Shown in pieces: positions 1-12,200 of a DNA stretch of 64,000 nt. Within the stretch, counting starts at the first letter, position 1. Each line of letters opens with the position of its first letter. The notes under the pieces are model-generated. The model was not told the origin of the DNA. It ran no database searches and saw nothing but the letters and a program-made list of their open reading frames with translations. Source of the stretch: Acanthochlamys bracteata. Lineage: Eukaryota; Streptophyta; Magnoliopsida; Pandanales; Velloziaceae. The DNA lies in contig CM034126.1 in the NCBI GenBank assembly GCA_019914995.1, forward strand, positions 6,701,001 through 6,765,000, written 5' to 3'. The translations under genes were made by a program, and so were the position numbers.

Positions 1-72
1 TTTGGCAAGGGAAAAACCATCTAATTTCCTGGTTTACCTGAATTTTGTGCTGCTGAATCAGGTTCTATTGTA

Positions 73-2371
73 ACAAGTTGCTTGTGGGAATGGAAACCAA
101 AGCTGTTTGGTTCATTATGAGAAATCGGGGATGGATAATGTCAGTGCACCAGCTCTCTTGTTGCTTCCTGGGTTTGGAGCAGGAATTTTCATTATGAGAA
201 GCAGTTTTAAGGATCTTGGTTCTGATTATAGACTGTTGGCATTAGATTATAGGACAAGGCAAGCCACTATTGTGTGAAGATCCGCTCCCTCTCATACAGC
301 AAAAGGTAACTTTGAAGATACAGGTACCAAGGGGTCTTGGGAAGGAGTCCGAGCCATGGGCAAGTGAACTAGCTTATTCTCTCGGTTTTATGGAGAGACC
401 AAGTTCAACATTTCGTAGAACAGGTATGTCTTTTAAGCTTATTTTTGTTTCTTATGGATTTCTTCCAGGGCACACTTGCAAATTATGTACACGACGGTAT
501 ATCTTGATAGTAAGGTCTTTTGGGTTCATGGAAAGATTATCATTGAGCTCAAAACTGTTATGTTCATGGAGTTTTGTGTTTTTGGTTATCCTAAAAGCCC
601 TATTGTCAAAATTTGTGGTCATGTCAAAACTGTTTAAGTTGAGAGAAGCCACAACATTCTGCTGAAGCTAGAATCAGAAAATGAACGACAACCTAGAAAA
701 ATAAGCAATCCTAAAGAGGAATTACTTGAAAAATTGTACACGAAATGGTTTGATAGTTGTCCTCTGTTTGCAGTTATGTCACTAAGGCCTGAATCGGTTC
801 TTTCTTGGATGCGTACACTATTGAGTAAATAGAAAATGTCAACGAAACTTCAGTATTTGCGTACCCAATCATGCTTCAATATTTTCTAGACATCCAATAG
901 ACTGGTTAAATTGTATAAATCCCTTGACTTTTTTCTCAGGTTAGGCACTGATAATTATGGGTATAAATAAACAAGTGATACGATTATAATAATCTTAGCT
1001 TCAGGCTGTTTTTGTTGGTGACTTAAAATTTTCCTCTTGCAAAGAGAGGTTTCGTAGCATCTATTTGAAGCACGAAGTCTATGTTTTTCTCTTAAATTGT
1101 ACCAAAAACAGCAAGTGTACTGCTTATACAATATGCAGTTGATTATGAGAGGATAACGGTCTGTTTATTTCTTTTTCTCAATGATGCTTCCCTGAATGAA
1201 AAATGATGTTAAGAAATTTATCACATCACCGAGTGGGCCATATTATCAAACCTGTACTGCATTAGGTAATTGCATGAAACTGTTAAAGGAAATTTGATAA
1301 GAATCTTGAGATTAGCCTAGAATGTATGTGACTTCATGAAGGGAGCAGAAGATGATTTTCACCTAGATCTTCTCATCGAGATACATGTGTATTATGGCTA
1401 CATATTGATATCATGCAAATTCTACAAATAACCTTGATAAATTATGATATTATTTGAACCAATATTGAGATTGGTCAGATTTTAAAAGTTGAATCTTTCT
1501 TGCAGGTTATCCCTGAAATAGTTTATATTGTGGGGAATTCACTTGGGGGTTATGTTGCTCTATACTTTGCTACATGTAATCTACATATAGTGAAAGGAGC
1601 TAAGCTTCTCAATGCAACCCCATTTTGTGGATTCCTCCCTAACTCTATCAGATACCCTCTGTTGTCCAAGATAATTCAATGGACATGGACGTTTGCTTTA
1701 CCAGCAATTATGACAAAACTGACTGAATACATTTAGGTATTAATGATAGCACTCAGAATCATACTCTTTTTCATTGTTGCACCATGCATCTGTCACACAC
1801 TCCAATATGTTTGGTGTATATGAATAAACGTGGACACCTATTGAGCTTGACATTCTGGTTTTTCATTCATACTTGTGAATGAGTAGACATATCACATGAT
1901 CAGAAATGATCTAAAAGTTTCTTGTATGCAATTTCAGATGGCAGAGAATAAGTGATCCCAATAGCATAGAGGAGCTTCTTGAGCAAGTTTATGTTGACGG
2001 CTCAATTCAGATTGACAAAATTTTCACTCAAATTAATAGAGTTAACACAATATCCTTTAGCAGCTGTATCCTGTGCCTCTAATATGTTTGCTCCCAAGGC
2101 AGAGTTGTCTTATGAGGAGGCATTATCTAGGTAATTCTTTAACATATCTGCCAAAGCACTTAGACTTTCTTACAGCCATTGCGATTTCTTATAATTCAAA
2201 TGGCTATAGGTGCAAGGTAAGAGGTACACCTGTTTGTCTTACCTATGGTTGAGAAGATCCTGAGGTTAGGCCAATTTGGGGTCTAAAGATCAAACACCAG
2301 CTTCCAAAAATCCCGTACTATGTGATTAGCCAGCAGGACATTGTCCTCATGGTGAAGTTCCTGAGGTAGAT
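73..2371 (+). pseudogene. broken alpha/beta-hydrolase gene, pheophytinase-like family
   Basis: Remnant of a spliced plant alpha/beta-hydrolase of the chloroplast-predicted group that includes pheophytinase. Readable pieces in family order are: an oxyanion-region block with LLLLPGFGAG (about 150-260); EPWASELAYS (about 350-385); the nucleophile-elbow exon 1506-1733 with VYIVGNSLGGYVALYFA (Ser of GNSLGG kept) and LLNATPF; WQRISDPNSIEELLEQVY (from about 1938); and a C-terminal block with CLTYG and EDPEVRPIWG near 2230-2290. Disruptions are a frame change near 110, a stop after the nucleophile exon where the intron boundary has decayed, a one-base shift near 2045, and a TGA inside the YG-EDP motif near 2252. 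The catalytic His region after 2340 is not recognisable. The strand and exon order are clear; the exact family member is not. Confidence 0.8.
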
Positions 2372-3600
2372 AACGGTATCCTTCTTTCTGGAATTTGGTC
2401 TTCAGTTTACAAGAAGTCAATTCTATCATGGTGGAACTTCTCTTTACAGTAGTGTTATATGATAGAATGTTGGAATATAGTTTTCACTGATCGAAAGAGC
2501 AATTAATAAGCTTTCATAGACAAGTATAATAAATTAAAAGCGTTTCGCTGACCTATCACATCATACACCCTAGGAACCATAGACACTCCTGGGGAGGTGA
2601 GTAGAGTGAATTTTGTCACTCAGTGAAGATTATAAATTAGATAAAAAAAAGTGAATGAACTCCATCCAATAACATAAACTAGATATTGGTCAATTACTTC
2701 CTATTCTGTAACAACATCTTCTTTCAGGATTTTATAATTCTCTTCGTTTATTTACATTAACAAAAGCTAAGAGAAAGAATTAAAGATATGGTAGAAAATG
2801 TTGAACATATTGCATTCAATCATTTGCATACATAAAAGCAATTAAACATCATAAGTTTCAGGTTAGTAAAACAAATTAGAACAATAATATAATAAAGGAA
2901 ATCATGACTTATCTTGTAGGTGTACTGAGATGCTTCCAACAGCAAAGCAGTATTTCTTTGTATATGACTTACCAACAAGGCTAGACAATGGAGATACAGA
3001 ATAATCTGACAATCGAGGCGCTACACATGCCCCAATTGAATACTCGCCCCCTCATATGAGGTATGTTAGCAATCCTGATATAGATACAATGACCTCGAAC
3101 CATCTCTTTGCACGCTCTGAGATTGATGAGTATTGTTGTGTGATCCATGCATAAAACCATTGTTTTGCAATTCAAGTATCAATCCAAGTTAAAAACGTGG
3201 AGAAATTTTCACTAACAATCTGTTTAGATAGAGGAATAATAAATAACAATAAATAAGAAAAAGATGAAAACGAAAGTAAAAATAATTATTTAATCTCATC
3301 TTGTTTGAATATATCAATAAAAATAATAAAAAATAAATAATTATTTTTATTTGGTAATTAAAAAGTAAGTAAAATAATTTTTATCAAAGATCTGAAATAT
3401 CTTTTTATGTTTAGTAACACGAAGACATACATGTGGGAGTTTAATTGAATCATTTATATATACTAAGAATATAAAAAAAAGACCAAATAATAACATTTAT
3501 CATGATAATAACATTTATCACTAGAATATAAGAAACATAGAGAACAAACATATTAGATAACCTGCAAGATAAATTTAAGAGAGAAGAGGTGAATTGAATT
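2372..3600. other. intergenic, one unidentified coding-like fragment
   Basis: AT-rich sequence without a recognisable gene. The piece 2920-3180 on + reads as a nearly open frame containing YDLPTRLDNGDTE, one stop, then HAPIEYSPPHMRYV. It looks like worn coding sequence, but I do not recognise the family. 3230-3420 is simple AT-rich DNA. Confidence 0.35.
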
Positions 3601-4160
3601 GATAATTAAAAATTTTCTTTTAACAAAGTTCACACAAACAGTAGGTAGTCAATCCATTGTGTGTATGATAAATCCTACGGACAGAGAATAGCACTGTAGA
3701 TACTGCAGTATGACAGTTTAAAAATAAATAAGAATTATTTAGGAGAGATTTACGTAGTTCAGCAAATCTCTTTGTCTATATTCACGAATGCTTTGTCATG
3801 CTGAAACTTCACTAAATTTTTAACAAGCTACATTCACCAAAAGTAAAGTGCTTCACCAAACACACTTACTTTTATAGATTTTCTCATAGAGACAACTTCT
3901 TACAGCCTTCTGGACAGACAAGTCATCCTAGCTAATTAGTTAGTCTTGTTACAAAATTTATAAATTCCTACCAAGCTCCAACCGAGCTTATTCCTCAAGT
4001 GCTTTAAGCATTTCAATACTAATTTATAGAAATTTAAAACATAAGATTAAGCACAGAATCAATTTCAATGTAAGAAATAAATTTAAAATAAGCAAGTAAG
4101 ATAATCAAAAGAGCTGCCAGAAAATGATCAGTAAATAATTAGCACCAGTGAGAACTCTTT
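3560..4160 (-). mobile_element. old Ty1/copia (SIRE-like) LTR remnant
   Basis: The block near 3750-3780 (acgtagttcagcaaatctc) is a diverged version of the LTR segment seen in antisense at 62370-62405, with flanking lines in the same order (a trailing segment with nagcttcactaa, aagtgcttcacc, and a Cys-like cacctt block). This indicates a degraded copia LTR of the same family as the cluster at 60-63 kb. No internal coding sequence is attached. Boundaries are approximate. Confidence 0.5.
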
Positions 4161-5590
4161 GTTTTGAAAAATTAAGTCGGTGTATGATTGCTCTTCTTTC
4201 TTAGAATTACTCAGTGTGTCCCCTCTGTCTTTTTTCTATTCTTCAGCTTTCCTTCTTCTTATAGTATTTTTTGCTTTATAAGTAGCTGGATCTTTCCGTT
4301 GGAGAAGACTTCTCGTTGGTGGCAAGTTTTCAAGATGGGGATGAAAATGTGCTCAGTGGTTAATCAGCTCCCTCAATACTTCTTTTAGCTAATTTGGTGT
4401 ATCTCTTTTATCAACATTAAATGCACTAGTAAGAAAATTTAAAACCAGTGAAGTTTGGGTCTCCATGTCCATCTAACAATCTTTATACTTGAATTTTTTT
4501 TTCATTGGTGTGGTGGCTCAATATAGCTCAAATATGTGATGCAATATTATAATAAGATAATAAATTTGTTGTATGATATCGCCTTATAATTAAATTTATG
4601 ATTTCTTTTAGAGAAAAATCAAAATTTGTATGTTGAAGTATTTCTGCATTGTCAGCAAGATATGATTCTAATGATACTTTGCATTATATTCTTTGTCTTC
4701 TCTTGTTGTGATTTTTTATTATTTTTTATATGTATTTGTAGCTAATATGTTCCCTAGTGAGTTTTCAAGATTTTGCTTTCAATGAATGATGAATTCTTGA
4801 TTAAATTATATTTGAAAAGTTGTTGCAGCAATGTTTGTCTGCTACTTATTTACTGAATTTTTATCTATCATTCAATGATTTTTCTAAACTTATGTTGATC
4901 GCCAATTGATGTGTTATTTGATCAATTTTATAGTGTGCATGTTGGTCTGACTATGATGAAAGGTTAAAGTTAAAATGAAATCAGCATTATAATTGAAATT
5001 ACTTATGAAGAATGAATGATTATCACGATTTTCGAATTTTTTTTATTTAGCAAGTAGCAGCGAAGTATCCAGCTTTCAAGTCCTCCCTCTACTATTCTCT
5101 ATGCCCGATGCTTTATTTTTATACTTAATTGTTTGATCCATATAGCAGTGTGACAACAATTAGGTAGTTAGATGTTTGGTGGCTGAAGTTTGTAGTCGTC
5201 TGTCAGTGCTACATTCTCTAATTACTGTTCATATGCCTCTAAAGAAATTCTATATATAAATAACAAGTAGATAGCTGGTTGTTAGGTGGCTATTTGTATA
5301 AGTGCTATAGATGGCTTGTTGTCTGATAGGTGAATGATAAATCTTGTTCGTAAAATTCCACAAATTTGATTCAAGTCATTAGTTCACCCTAATTTATAAA
5401 CTATAATTTTTAATTATTATTATCATCAAAATCAATTTTAAAATTCTAACAAAATATTTATCACGATAAATAACACCAAACAATTAATCTGGATTTTGCA
5501 TTGAAAATAAAATAAACTAAATCACAACAACATAATAATCTAGCTAATCTAATTATCTAGCTAATATAATCTAATTACAACAATCACTTT
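4161..5590. other. intergenic, no gene seen
   Basis: AT-rich sequence with short accidental open frames only. I see no motif, structured RNA or repeat family that I can name. Confidence 0.5.
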
Positions 5591-5689
5591 GTAACGGTGA
5601 TATCCTTTTATGCATAAAAGGATTAGTTATTTTTCATATCCATGCCAAGAGGTAATCTAGAATAAAAGGTGATGCTCTCTATCACCATC

Positions 5690-5945
5690 TTCTACTTCTT
5701 CCTTCACCTTCTCCGACGAAGCTAATGAGGAGGATGGCAAAGCACCCACAAGCTGAAGAACAAACCGCCGATCAAAATGTTCCACTGTGGGTTCACGCCA
5801 TACATCATCCTCGCCGTCCCTACTGCTATCGCCATTGCGTTCATCATGATAGTGATCGGCGGCACCATTAGAAATCTCAATTTGATGATGTATAGTTCTG
5901 CGAACGCGTCATTTCGCTCGCCGGCTTTGATGTTAAAGTAAATGA
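5690..5945 (+). pseudogene. unidentified gene fragment with one membrane segment
   Basis: A local GC-rich island. One + frame reads [18 protein letters not shown], followed by a strongly hydrophobic stretch of about 20 residues ([19 protein letters not shown]) and then [13 protein letters not shown] before a stop. The basic stretch followed by one membrane segment is the layout of NHL/LEA_2-type N-termini, but no diagnostic domain follows. It could be the 5' fragment of such a gene or a captured piece. Low confidence. Confidence 0.25.
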
Positions 5946-6028
5946 AATATCAACTCTGGCGATGCTTTAAGAAGTCCTCCTAAAGGAGGTAGGATCTCCA
6001 CCATGGTGACTTTTCTTTATAATAATAC

Positions 6029-6285
6029 GGGGGCGTTTGGAAGTGCTTATAAAATAATTTTCTAGAATAAAAAATATTTTTATGCTTTTTAAAAAATAAG
6101 ATCTATTTTTTTACTTCTAAAAAAATAATAAAAATATGTAATAAAAAAATCTTACTATGTAAAATTTTTTTACACTTTCTAAATTTTTAAATAAATTTTT
6201 TATATATTTATAAAATATATATTAAAAAATATAAAATAAAAAATTAAAAAATTAATTTTTTTCGAACGCAATGCCAAACGGGCTC
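6029..6285. mobile_element. MITE with GGGCGTTTGG-type terminal inverted repeats
   Basis: The left end (gggcgtttggaagtgc, 6031-6046) and right end (gcaatgccaaacgggctc, 6268-6285) are imperfect inverted repeats enclosing an almost pure A/T core of about 220 bp with no coding capacity. Size, AT content and termini fit a non-autonomous DNA element. I could not identify a clean target-site duplication. Confidence 0.6.
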
Positions 6286-6343
6286 TACCCCTTTTATATG
6301 AACAAACTAGGACTAACAACCCTTTAATAAGGGTTTTCCTTAA

Positions 6344-6416
6344 TGTTTATTTGACAATTCTTTTTAGCGCATGCTTAGAAGTGCATATCTACCAACTTTT
6401 TCATGTCAAATAAACA
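6344..6416. repeat. 13-bp perfect inverted repeat with short loop
   Basis: TGTTTATTTGACA at 6344-6356 is exactly reverse-complementary to TGTCAAATAAACA at 6404-6416, with 47 bases between. It could be a tiny MITE remnant or a hairpin. No gene is attached. Confidence 0.6.
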
Positions 6417-7134
6417 TCTCAATTCTTTTATAATTTTTTATAATATTTAAAAATATAAATAAATTTGAACCCTTAATAATGATCATTAATATTAATATGC
6501 ATAAAGCTCAGCATGATCATTATGCAAATCTACAATTAGTTAGAAGCAACGGAAACTAGTAAAAAGAAAGTTGTCAAGGCAGCGAGGGCGGAGATATCGA
6601 CGGAAGGGTTGATGAGAAGGAGGTCATCATCAAAGGCGACGGCTGCGGTTTAATTAGGTTTTGGTTGGGGAGAAGAACCAGTACCAGTGCCAGTAGTGCA
6701 GTTTTCAAAGCTCTTTTGGACACCATTAGGTCTGGTCTGTCTTTATATGTGTCTTGTTATTATTTCTTTTGGTCGATCGATTCAGGTTGGTTTGAATTGA
6801 AGTCTTTTTAGTTATTTATGTTTGCTTTGCTTATTTTTTTATTATCTTTTTCTTTATTTTAATTTTTAATAAATTTTAGAATATTTTATAAAATTTTAAA
6901 ATTTTTTAAAATATAAAAAATTTACGTTATAATTTTATTATTATTTATTTTAAAAAATTACTTTGTATTTCCGAACATTTCCTGAGTAATGAAGTTCTGA
7001 TTTTACTTTGGCGCAAGGCATAAAACTACTTTTGTGTTACGGAGAAAGCGTCGGGTGACGTGAACTGTCAACTATGCTCCATCAAATATACGTTTAACCT
7101 ATATCCTTGTCCTTTACTAAATATATTCTTCATC
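6417..7134. other. AT-rich upstream region of the GT14 gene
   Basis: Mostly A/T runs, with a GC-richer patch at 6545-6660 that has no stable gene signal. It leads into the GT14 promoter. Confidence 0.4.
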
Positions 7135-7158
7135 GGCCCAAAACATTTTTAATGGGCC
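7135..7158 (+). promoter_or_regulatory. paired site II-type elements upstream of the GT14 gene
   Basis: GGCCCA (7135-7140) and TGGGCC (7153-7158) lie about 130-150 bp before the start codon. TGGGCC/GGCCCA site II motifs are known TCP-factor targets in promoters of growth-related plant genes. The motif is seen; function is inferred. Confidence 0.45.
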
Positions 7159-7286
7159 GCTGCATCTTTTGCCGATGAGGTGCTCACCCACTACTTCAGC
7201 AACCCCCTCCCTCGATTTAACTCCGAACTGAAATCTCACCAAAATTTAATTCATTCTCCCTCTAAAACTCGCCGGCGAACAACACA

Positions 7287-9245
7287 ATGCAGCTGGCGTC
7301 CCTCTCTTCTTCTTCTTCTTCTTCGTCTTCGTCTTCTTATTATCAGAAAGAATCACGGAACCATTTCTACTGCATCTCGTTCTCCATTTTTCTTCTCCTT
7401 TTTCTTCTTTCTTCTTCTCCTTCTCTTTTTCGCAACAACAACAGCAGCAACCGTTATCTCCACGGTCCCAGCTCTCTCTTCTCGAACATTCCATCCCCAT
7501 CAACGCCTTCCTTCGCTTTCCTTCTCTCTGGTTCTTCGGGTGACGGTGATCGACTGTTTCGTCTACTGTTCGCCGTATATCACCCCCGCAACATTTACTT
7601 GCTCCACATAGACGCTGCTGCGCCCGATGAAGAACGTATTCGCCTCGCTCGACGCGTTGTTGCTGTACCTGCTTTTCGAGCGGCGCGGAATGTTCATGTT
7701 GTTGGGCGCCCGGATTTTGCTAACCCGCGAGGGTCGGCTGCTCTCGCATCGACGTTACATAGTGTTGCCATACTGCTGCGGTTGTCGGAGGGCTGGGATT
7801 GGTTTGTGAACCTGCAAGCCAGTGATTACCCTCTTGTCACCCAAGATGGTATGATTTCATTGAATAATGATCTATATAACTGATATGATGATATTCCATG
7901 GTAGCCTATTTAGTTAATCATAAATTCTTGATATCGTCTTGCATTGCAGAACTCGAAAATTTAACTTCTGGCTGTAGTGTAGTTGACGCATCATTTCTTG
8001 TAACTAGTGGAATTATTATTTTCGTCCTTGGATCTAGACTTCTGACTTTGTGACCTGTATGTAATATGAAACTGTTAATTAACATCAAATGAGCAGCATT
8101 ACCCTCTAGAGATACACTGCTTTTGTTACTCCTGATGTGACTTGAAATTTTCATTTAATCTGCATGTGCAAACCATCATAAATGTACACTGCCAGAGATA
8201 CTCAGGTCTGAGCTTTCTCTAGACTGAATCAGGGATATTTCACAAGCAATAGCATTGTAAATATTGGTATCTTCTACGACCAATTAGATTTAAATTCTGT
8301 ATCATTAAGCTTTACCTGATCAGCGTTTACATTTTCATCAGATACTCGCTCTATACTGTAGAAGTGTGTGTTTACAGTAAGAGGCGACATTAGCATCGCA
8401 TAGCGCTTTTTCTTTTTGCTTAGGTCAATGATATGGAAACCCCTGCTCTATTGAAGAACAGTTATGGCTGCCATGTGATGCTGGCCATCTTGACTGATGT
8501 GGCCATCTTGATTGATGCAACCGTAAGCCTTTGCATTTATAGCATTATTTGTGCTTAAATGTGTTTTCTTGTGTCCTTAGAGCTGTATACACTGCAAACA
8601 GTAATACTTTCTTGACTTATGTAGCTGTTGGAGTTTCTGAATCTTAATATATTGTGCTTGCATACTTTGCTTCGTATTTAAGGTTTGTGTTTCGAAGGCC
8701 GACAGTGTGGACTTTATCCAGTACATGGACTGGATGCCAGTGCTTCAAAATATCAGATTTAGTACCTCAATCTACATTTCTTCAAGATGTTTATTTTCCT
8801 TCTTACCTAGAAAGAAATTGTTATAGAACTTATCTTACACATGGTTCCTGACTCTCATGCTATGGCCTTGCTGCATGTTGAATCTGATATCCATTTGGAT
8901 CCTCTTTTTGGTAGTGTTTCATATGTATATGACATGACTTTCAAAATTTTGAAATGCAGATCTACTTCATGTGTTCTCATTCCTGCCAAAAGATCTCAAT
9001 TTTATTCAGCACACAAGCCACATTGGATGGAGAGAGTATGTCTGGACTGTTTTTTTTTTTTTAACTTCTTCATTATGTATAGACATGTTTCTTAAGCTTA
9101 AGGCTATAAATATGTTTATGATATTGCAGATCTCGTCGGTATAGGCCTATAGTTGTTGATCCGGGACTCTATTTACGCTCAAGGGTTGACATCTTTTATG
9201 CAACACAAAAGCGAGAATTGCCGAATGCCTTTAAGTTGTTTACAG
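7287..9245 (+). CDS. GT14 gene, exons 1-3
   Basis: The start at 7287 is the first ATG of the only frame leading into the SGSSGDGDR motif. A run of 11 serines (TCT/TCG microsatellite) follows at residues 7-17. Exon 1 ends at 7848 after GAT-G, and GT begins at 7849. Exon 2 (76 nt) restores D-L-L-H-V. Exon 3 (116 nt) carries the VVDPGLY motif and ends in KLFTG split by the giant intron. Introns 1 and 2 are 1111 and 94 bp; a short poly-T run lies in intron 2. Confidence 0.88.
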
Positions 9246-12200
9246 GTATGTGATTTTCAAAGATGTTTATTTCCAATATGTTATGCAAAAAATGTATATT
9301 GAGTATATTTCTATGTCTGGTGGCACTTTCTGGTTTGCTTTTTAGTACATTTTTTCTCATGTGTGGATGGCTAGACTGTTGTACCCAATCAATACCAGAC
9401 TTTTCAAATATGCATGCATCTTGTTTAGTTTTTAAAAAAAAAAAACTTCTTAACTGTGGGTATTTTAATAAAGAAACATTGTACTTTTTCTTATATTGTA
9501 GATTACTATTGGGTCATTTTTATCAGAATTATTAGTTATGGGTATGTTAAGAAGTGAAGTTATTCTTGTACTCTTGATGTAAATTTTGTTTCTAATATTT
9601 TCTTTTTTTATTAGATATGAAATTTAGAGGAAAAACACAATTATGAAGGAAAGTTGACAAACAAATTGATCTTAAGGATCAGGGTAGTGTCTGGATGACT
9701 CCTTGATTGAGCAGAAAAATAAATTAGAAAACAAAAATAAAAGCAAAAGAAGAGGGAATGAGGAAAGCGATAAAGTAGCTAGCTAGTTGTGGATTGCATT
9801 AGAATACTTTTAAGTCACAAGATCTAGTAGTTTATCAAAAATGCATTCTGGAATGTTGACTGGATTGCATTCATGGTTTCGCATGTGTATAGGATAACAC
9901 TTACACATACCACACTGTCGTCACAATTATGAGCATGACGAGCTCAAGGTGTAAGTGCAATGTAGGAATAGTTCTCGATTGTGTGAATGAGTGGTGAGGT
10001 TCAAGACTTAGTGCATATTCAAGCCTTGTGATAGTCTCCTGACATTGAGGCCCTTTTGGTGTTTCTCCCCCTGTAGATGTAACTTTGTTTATGATAAATG
10101 TGATAGAAATGCTTTTCTGAAAGAATTTTCATGTAATTTTTCGACAAGTCATATGCTATCTTGATTGTACAACTCAAACTTGAGTTGGATATTATATATA
10201 TCTTATGATTCTGTGGCGTATATCCTTCGATTTTCCTAAAAGGTTATCGCATTCTTCTAGAACATTTAAGGAAATCCTGGCATGGTAGTGCATCGCGCAT
10301 CTACTGAGTAATATATACACATAAAAAGTAATAGTGAATAGTCAACCATTATTTAATAGGATATACGTAAAGTATAATGGTCAGTGAACATGTACACTCA
10401 GCGTCAATACCATTTGGCACACAAACAATTTAACAGGTGTAATGCATTTTTACGAACGTTGAAATCATTTACCGAGCTTTCGGAATGCACTAATACATAT
10501 GTAAATCTCATCTCTGCAATGCAACATGCAAGAACTTTTACATAACAATTTTTCTACCATGAAAGCAGGTAACAGTTTTTGTCTTCAAATGCTTGGTTGT
10601 TGAATAGTTGCACTTAAATTGCATATTGCATTAAGAACTAGCTGTATACTCGCTTATACTTACCTGCACCTAACATAATAATTCGTAATGTTCTATTTGT
10701 TCGGTTGTGCTTGACAATGTGAATTAAGTAAGCATGTTGCTTCCTAGCAATAGCATTAACTGTATTTTTGAGTGCTTGATTATTTTGCGTAATTTGTGCA
10801 AGTGGAAGAATAGAGTGACCTTTCATTTGTAAACAGGCAAACACAGTTGTCTTGACCCTTGATCGAAATTCTATAGATGGTCAGTTCCTATAATCGCCTT
10901 GCATAAGAAGAGTAGTACTACGAAATAATTTTTCAAAGTCATTGCAGTCAATTCTAAGTGTACTATATAAGCTGTTGCATTATTGCATATTACTATAATC
11001 TCTCTTCTTATTGGGTCCACTCCATAATAGGATGTTAGTTAGATCTTCAAATAGAAATTTCAAAGTGCATTTGATAATAGCAAAATATGAAAAATTATAA
11101 TATGGTGGTAACACATTATCTGACAAGCTGTAAGTATTGTGCAAATATTAGATATGTGCGAAATCTCCGTGAAAGTATTGCAGACAACTGCATAGTTCCG
11201 TCTAAAGTATATGATTCAACTTCATAGTGGCTCTTCAATAGGAAAAAGTAAACATTGATGACACACATATCAGTTTCTTCAAAAAAGAATTAAACTTACA
11301 CATCAAAGTTACTTAAAACAAAACAAATAAGAAAATGAAAGAAAATCAAAACTATTAAATAAGCACATAATTAGTACATATTGACGAAGACTAACCAATG
11401 ATGTAACAAATGTTTTATTTATTAAATCTTAAGTTATCCTATTGAACTAACATACAGTGCTAAGTATCTAACCTAAGAACATTCACTAAACATATAAAGG
11501 AAGAAAAGGAGTCTGTACAACATTTGGAAAAATTCTAAATAACAAACAAGGCATAGAATCATATAATTCATTATTCCCTTCTCAAGAACGAAATGAAAAT
11601 AAAATTCATGATCAATTTTGATGTAGATAAAACCAACTAAGAAAAACTCAGCGATTCTATCTTAGTCTATTTCGCAAGTGCACGGTTGTCGTCTACCGTA
11701 TAGCAGATAACGAGTTTGTTCCACAGAGATTGTTGTTAACTCTAATCCAAATTTTTAGTAACAAAAGTTGTGTTTGTGAAAACGAATCAAAAGTGTACGA
11801 GAGCTAAGAACGGAAAGTAACGCACGAATCGAGAAAACAAGTATGCAAACAATTGGAGTTTTAGAATCCACAACTAATGCCTCTAATTTAATCCTTAAAT
11901 AAACATGATAATAGATTATGATGATTGTGAAGATCTTGTATCTAACACTTTGGTCCAGTTCTTAGATACGATTTCTAATTATGACTTTAACTTTGGTCCA
12001 GTATAAAATCACCTATCGTTAGTGATATTCTAACTCCTTGTTTAGAAATTACTAACAATGCATTAGGTTCTGCGAAATCATAAATCATATAATTACATTC
12101 ACTTAGGTCCAGTAAATATTAACTATAATTGTTAATCCTGTAAGTCGTAAATTATGCTCCGATTGGTCCTCGCAAACACAATTAATATAATAATTTAGAT

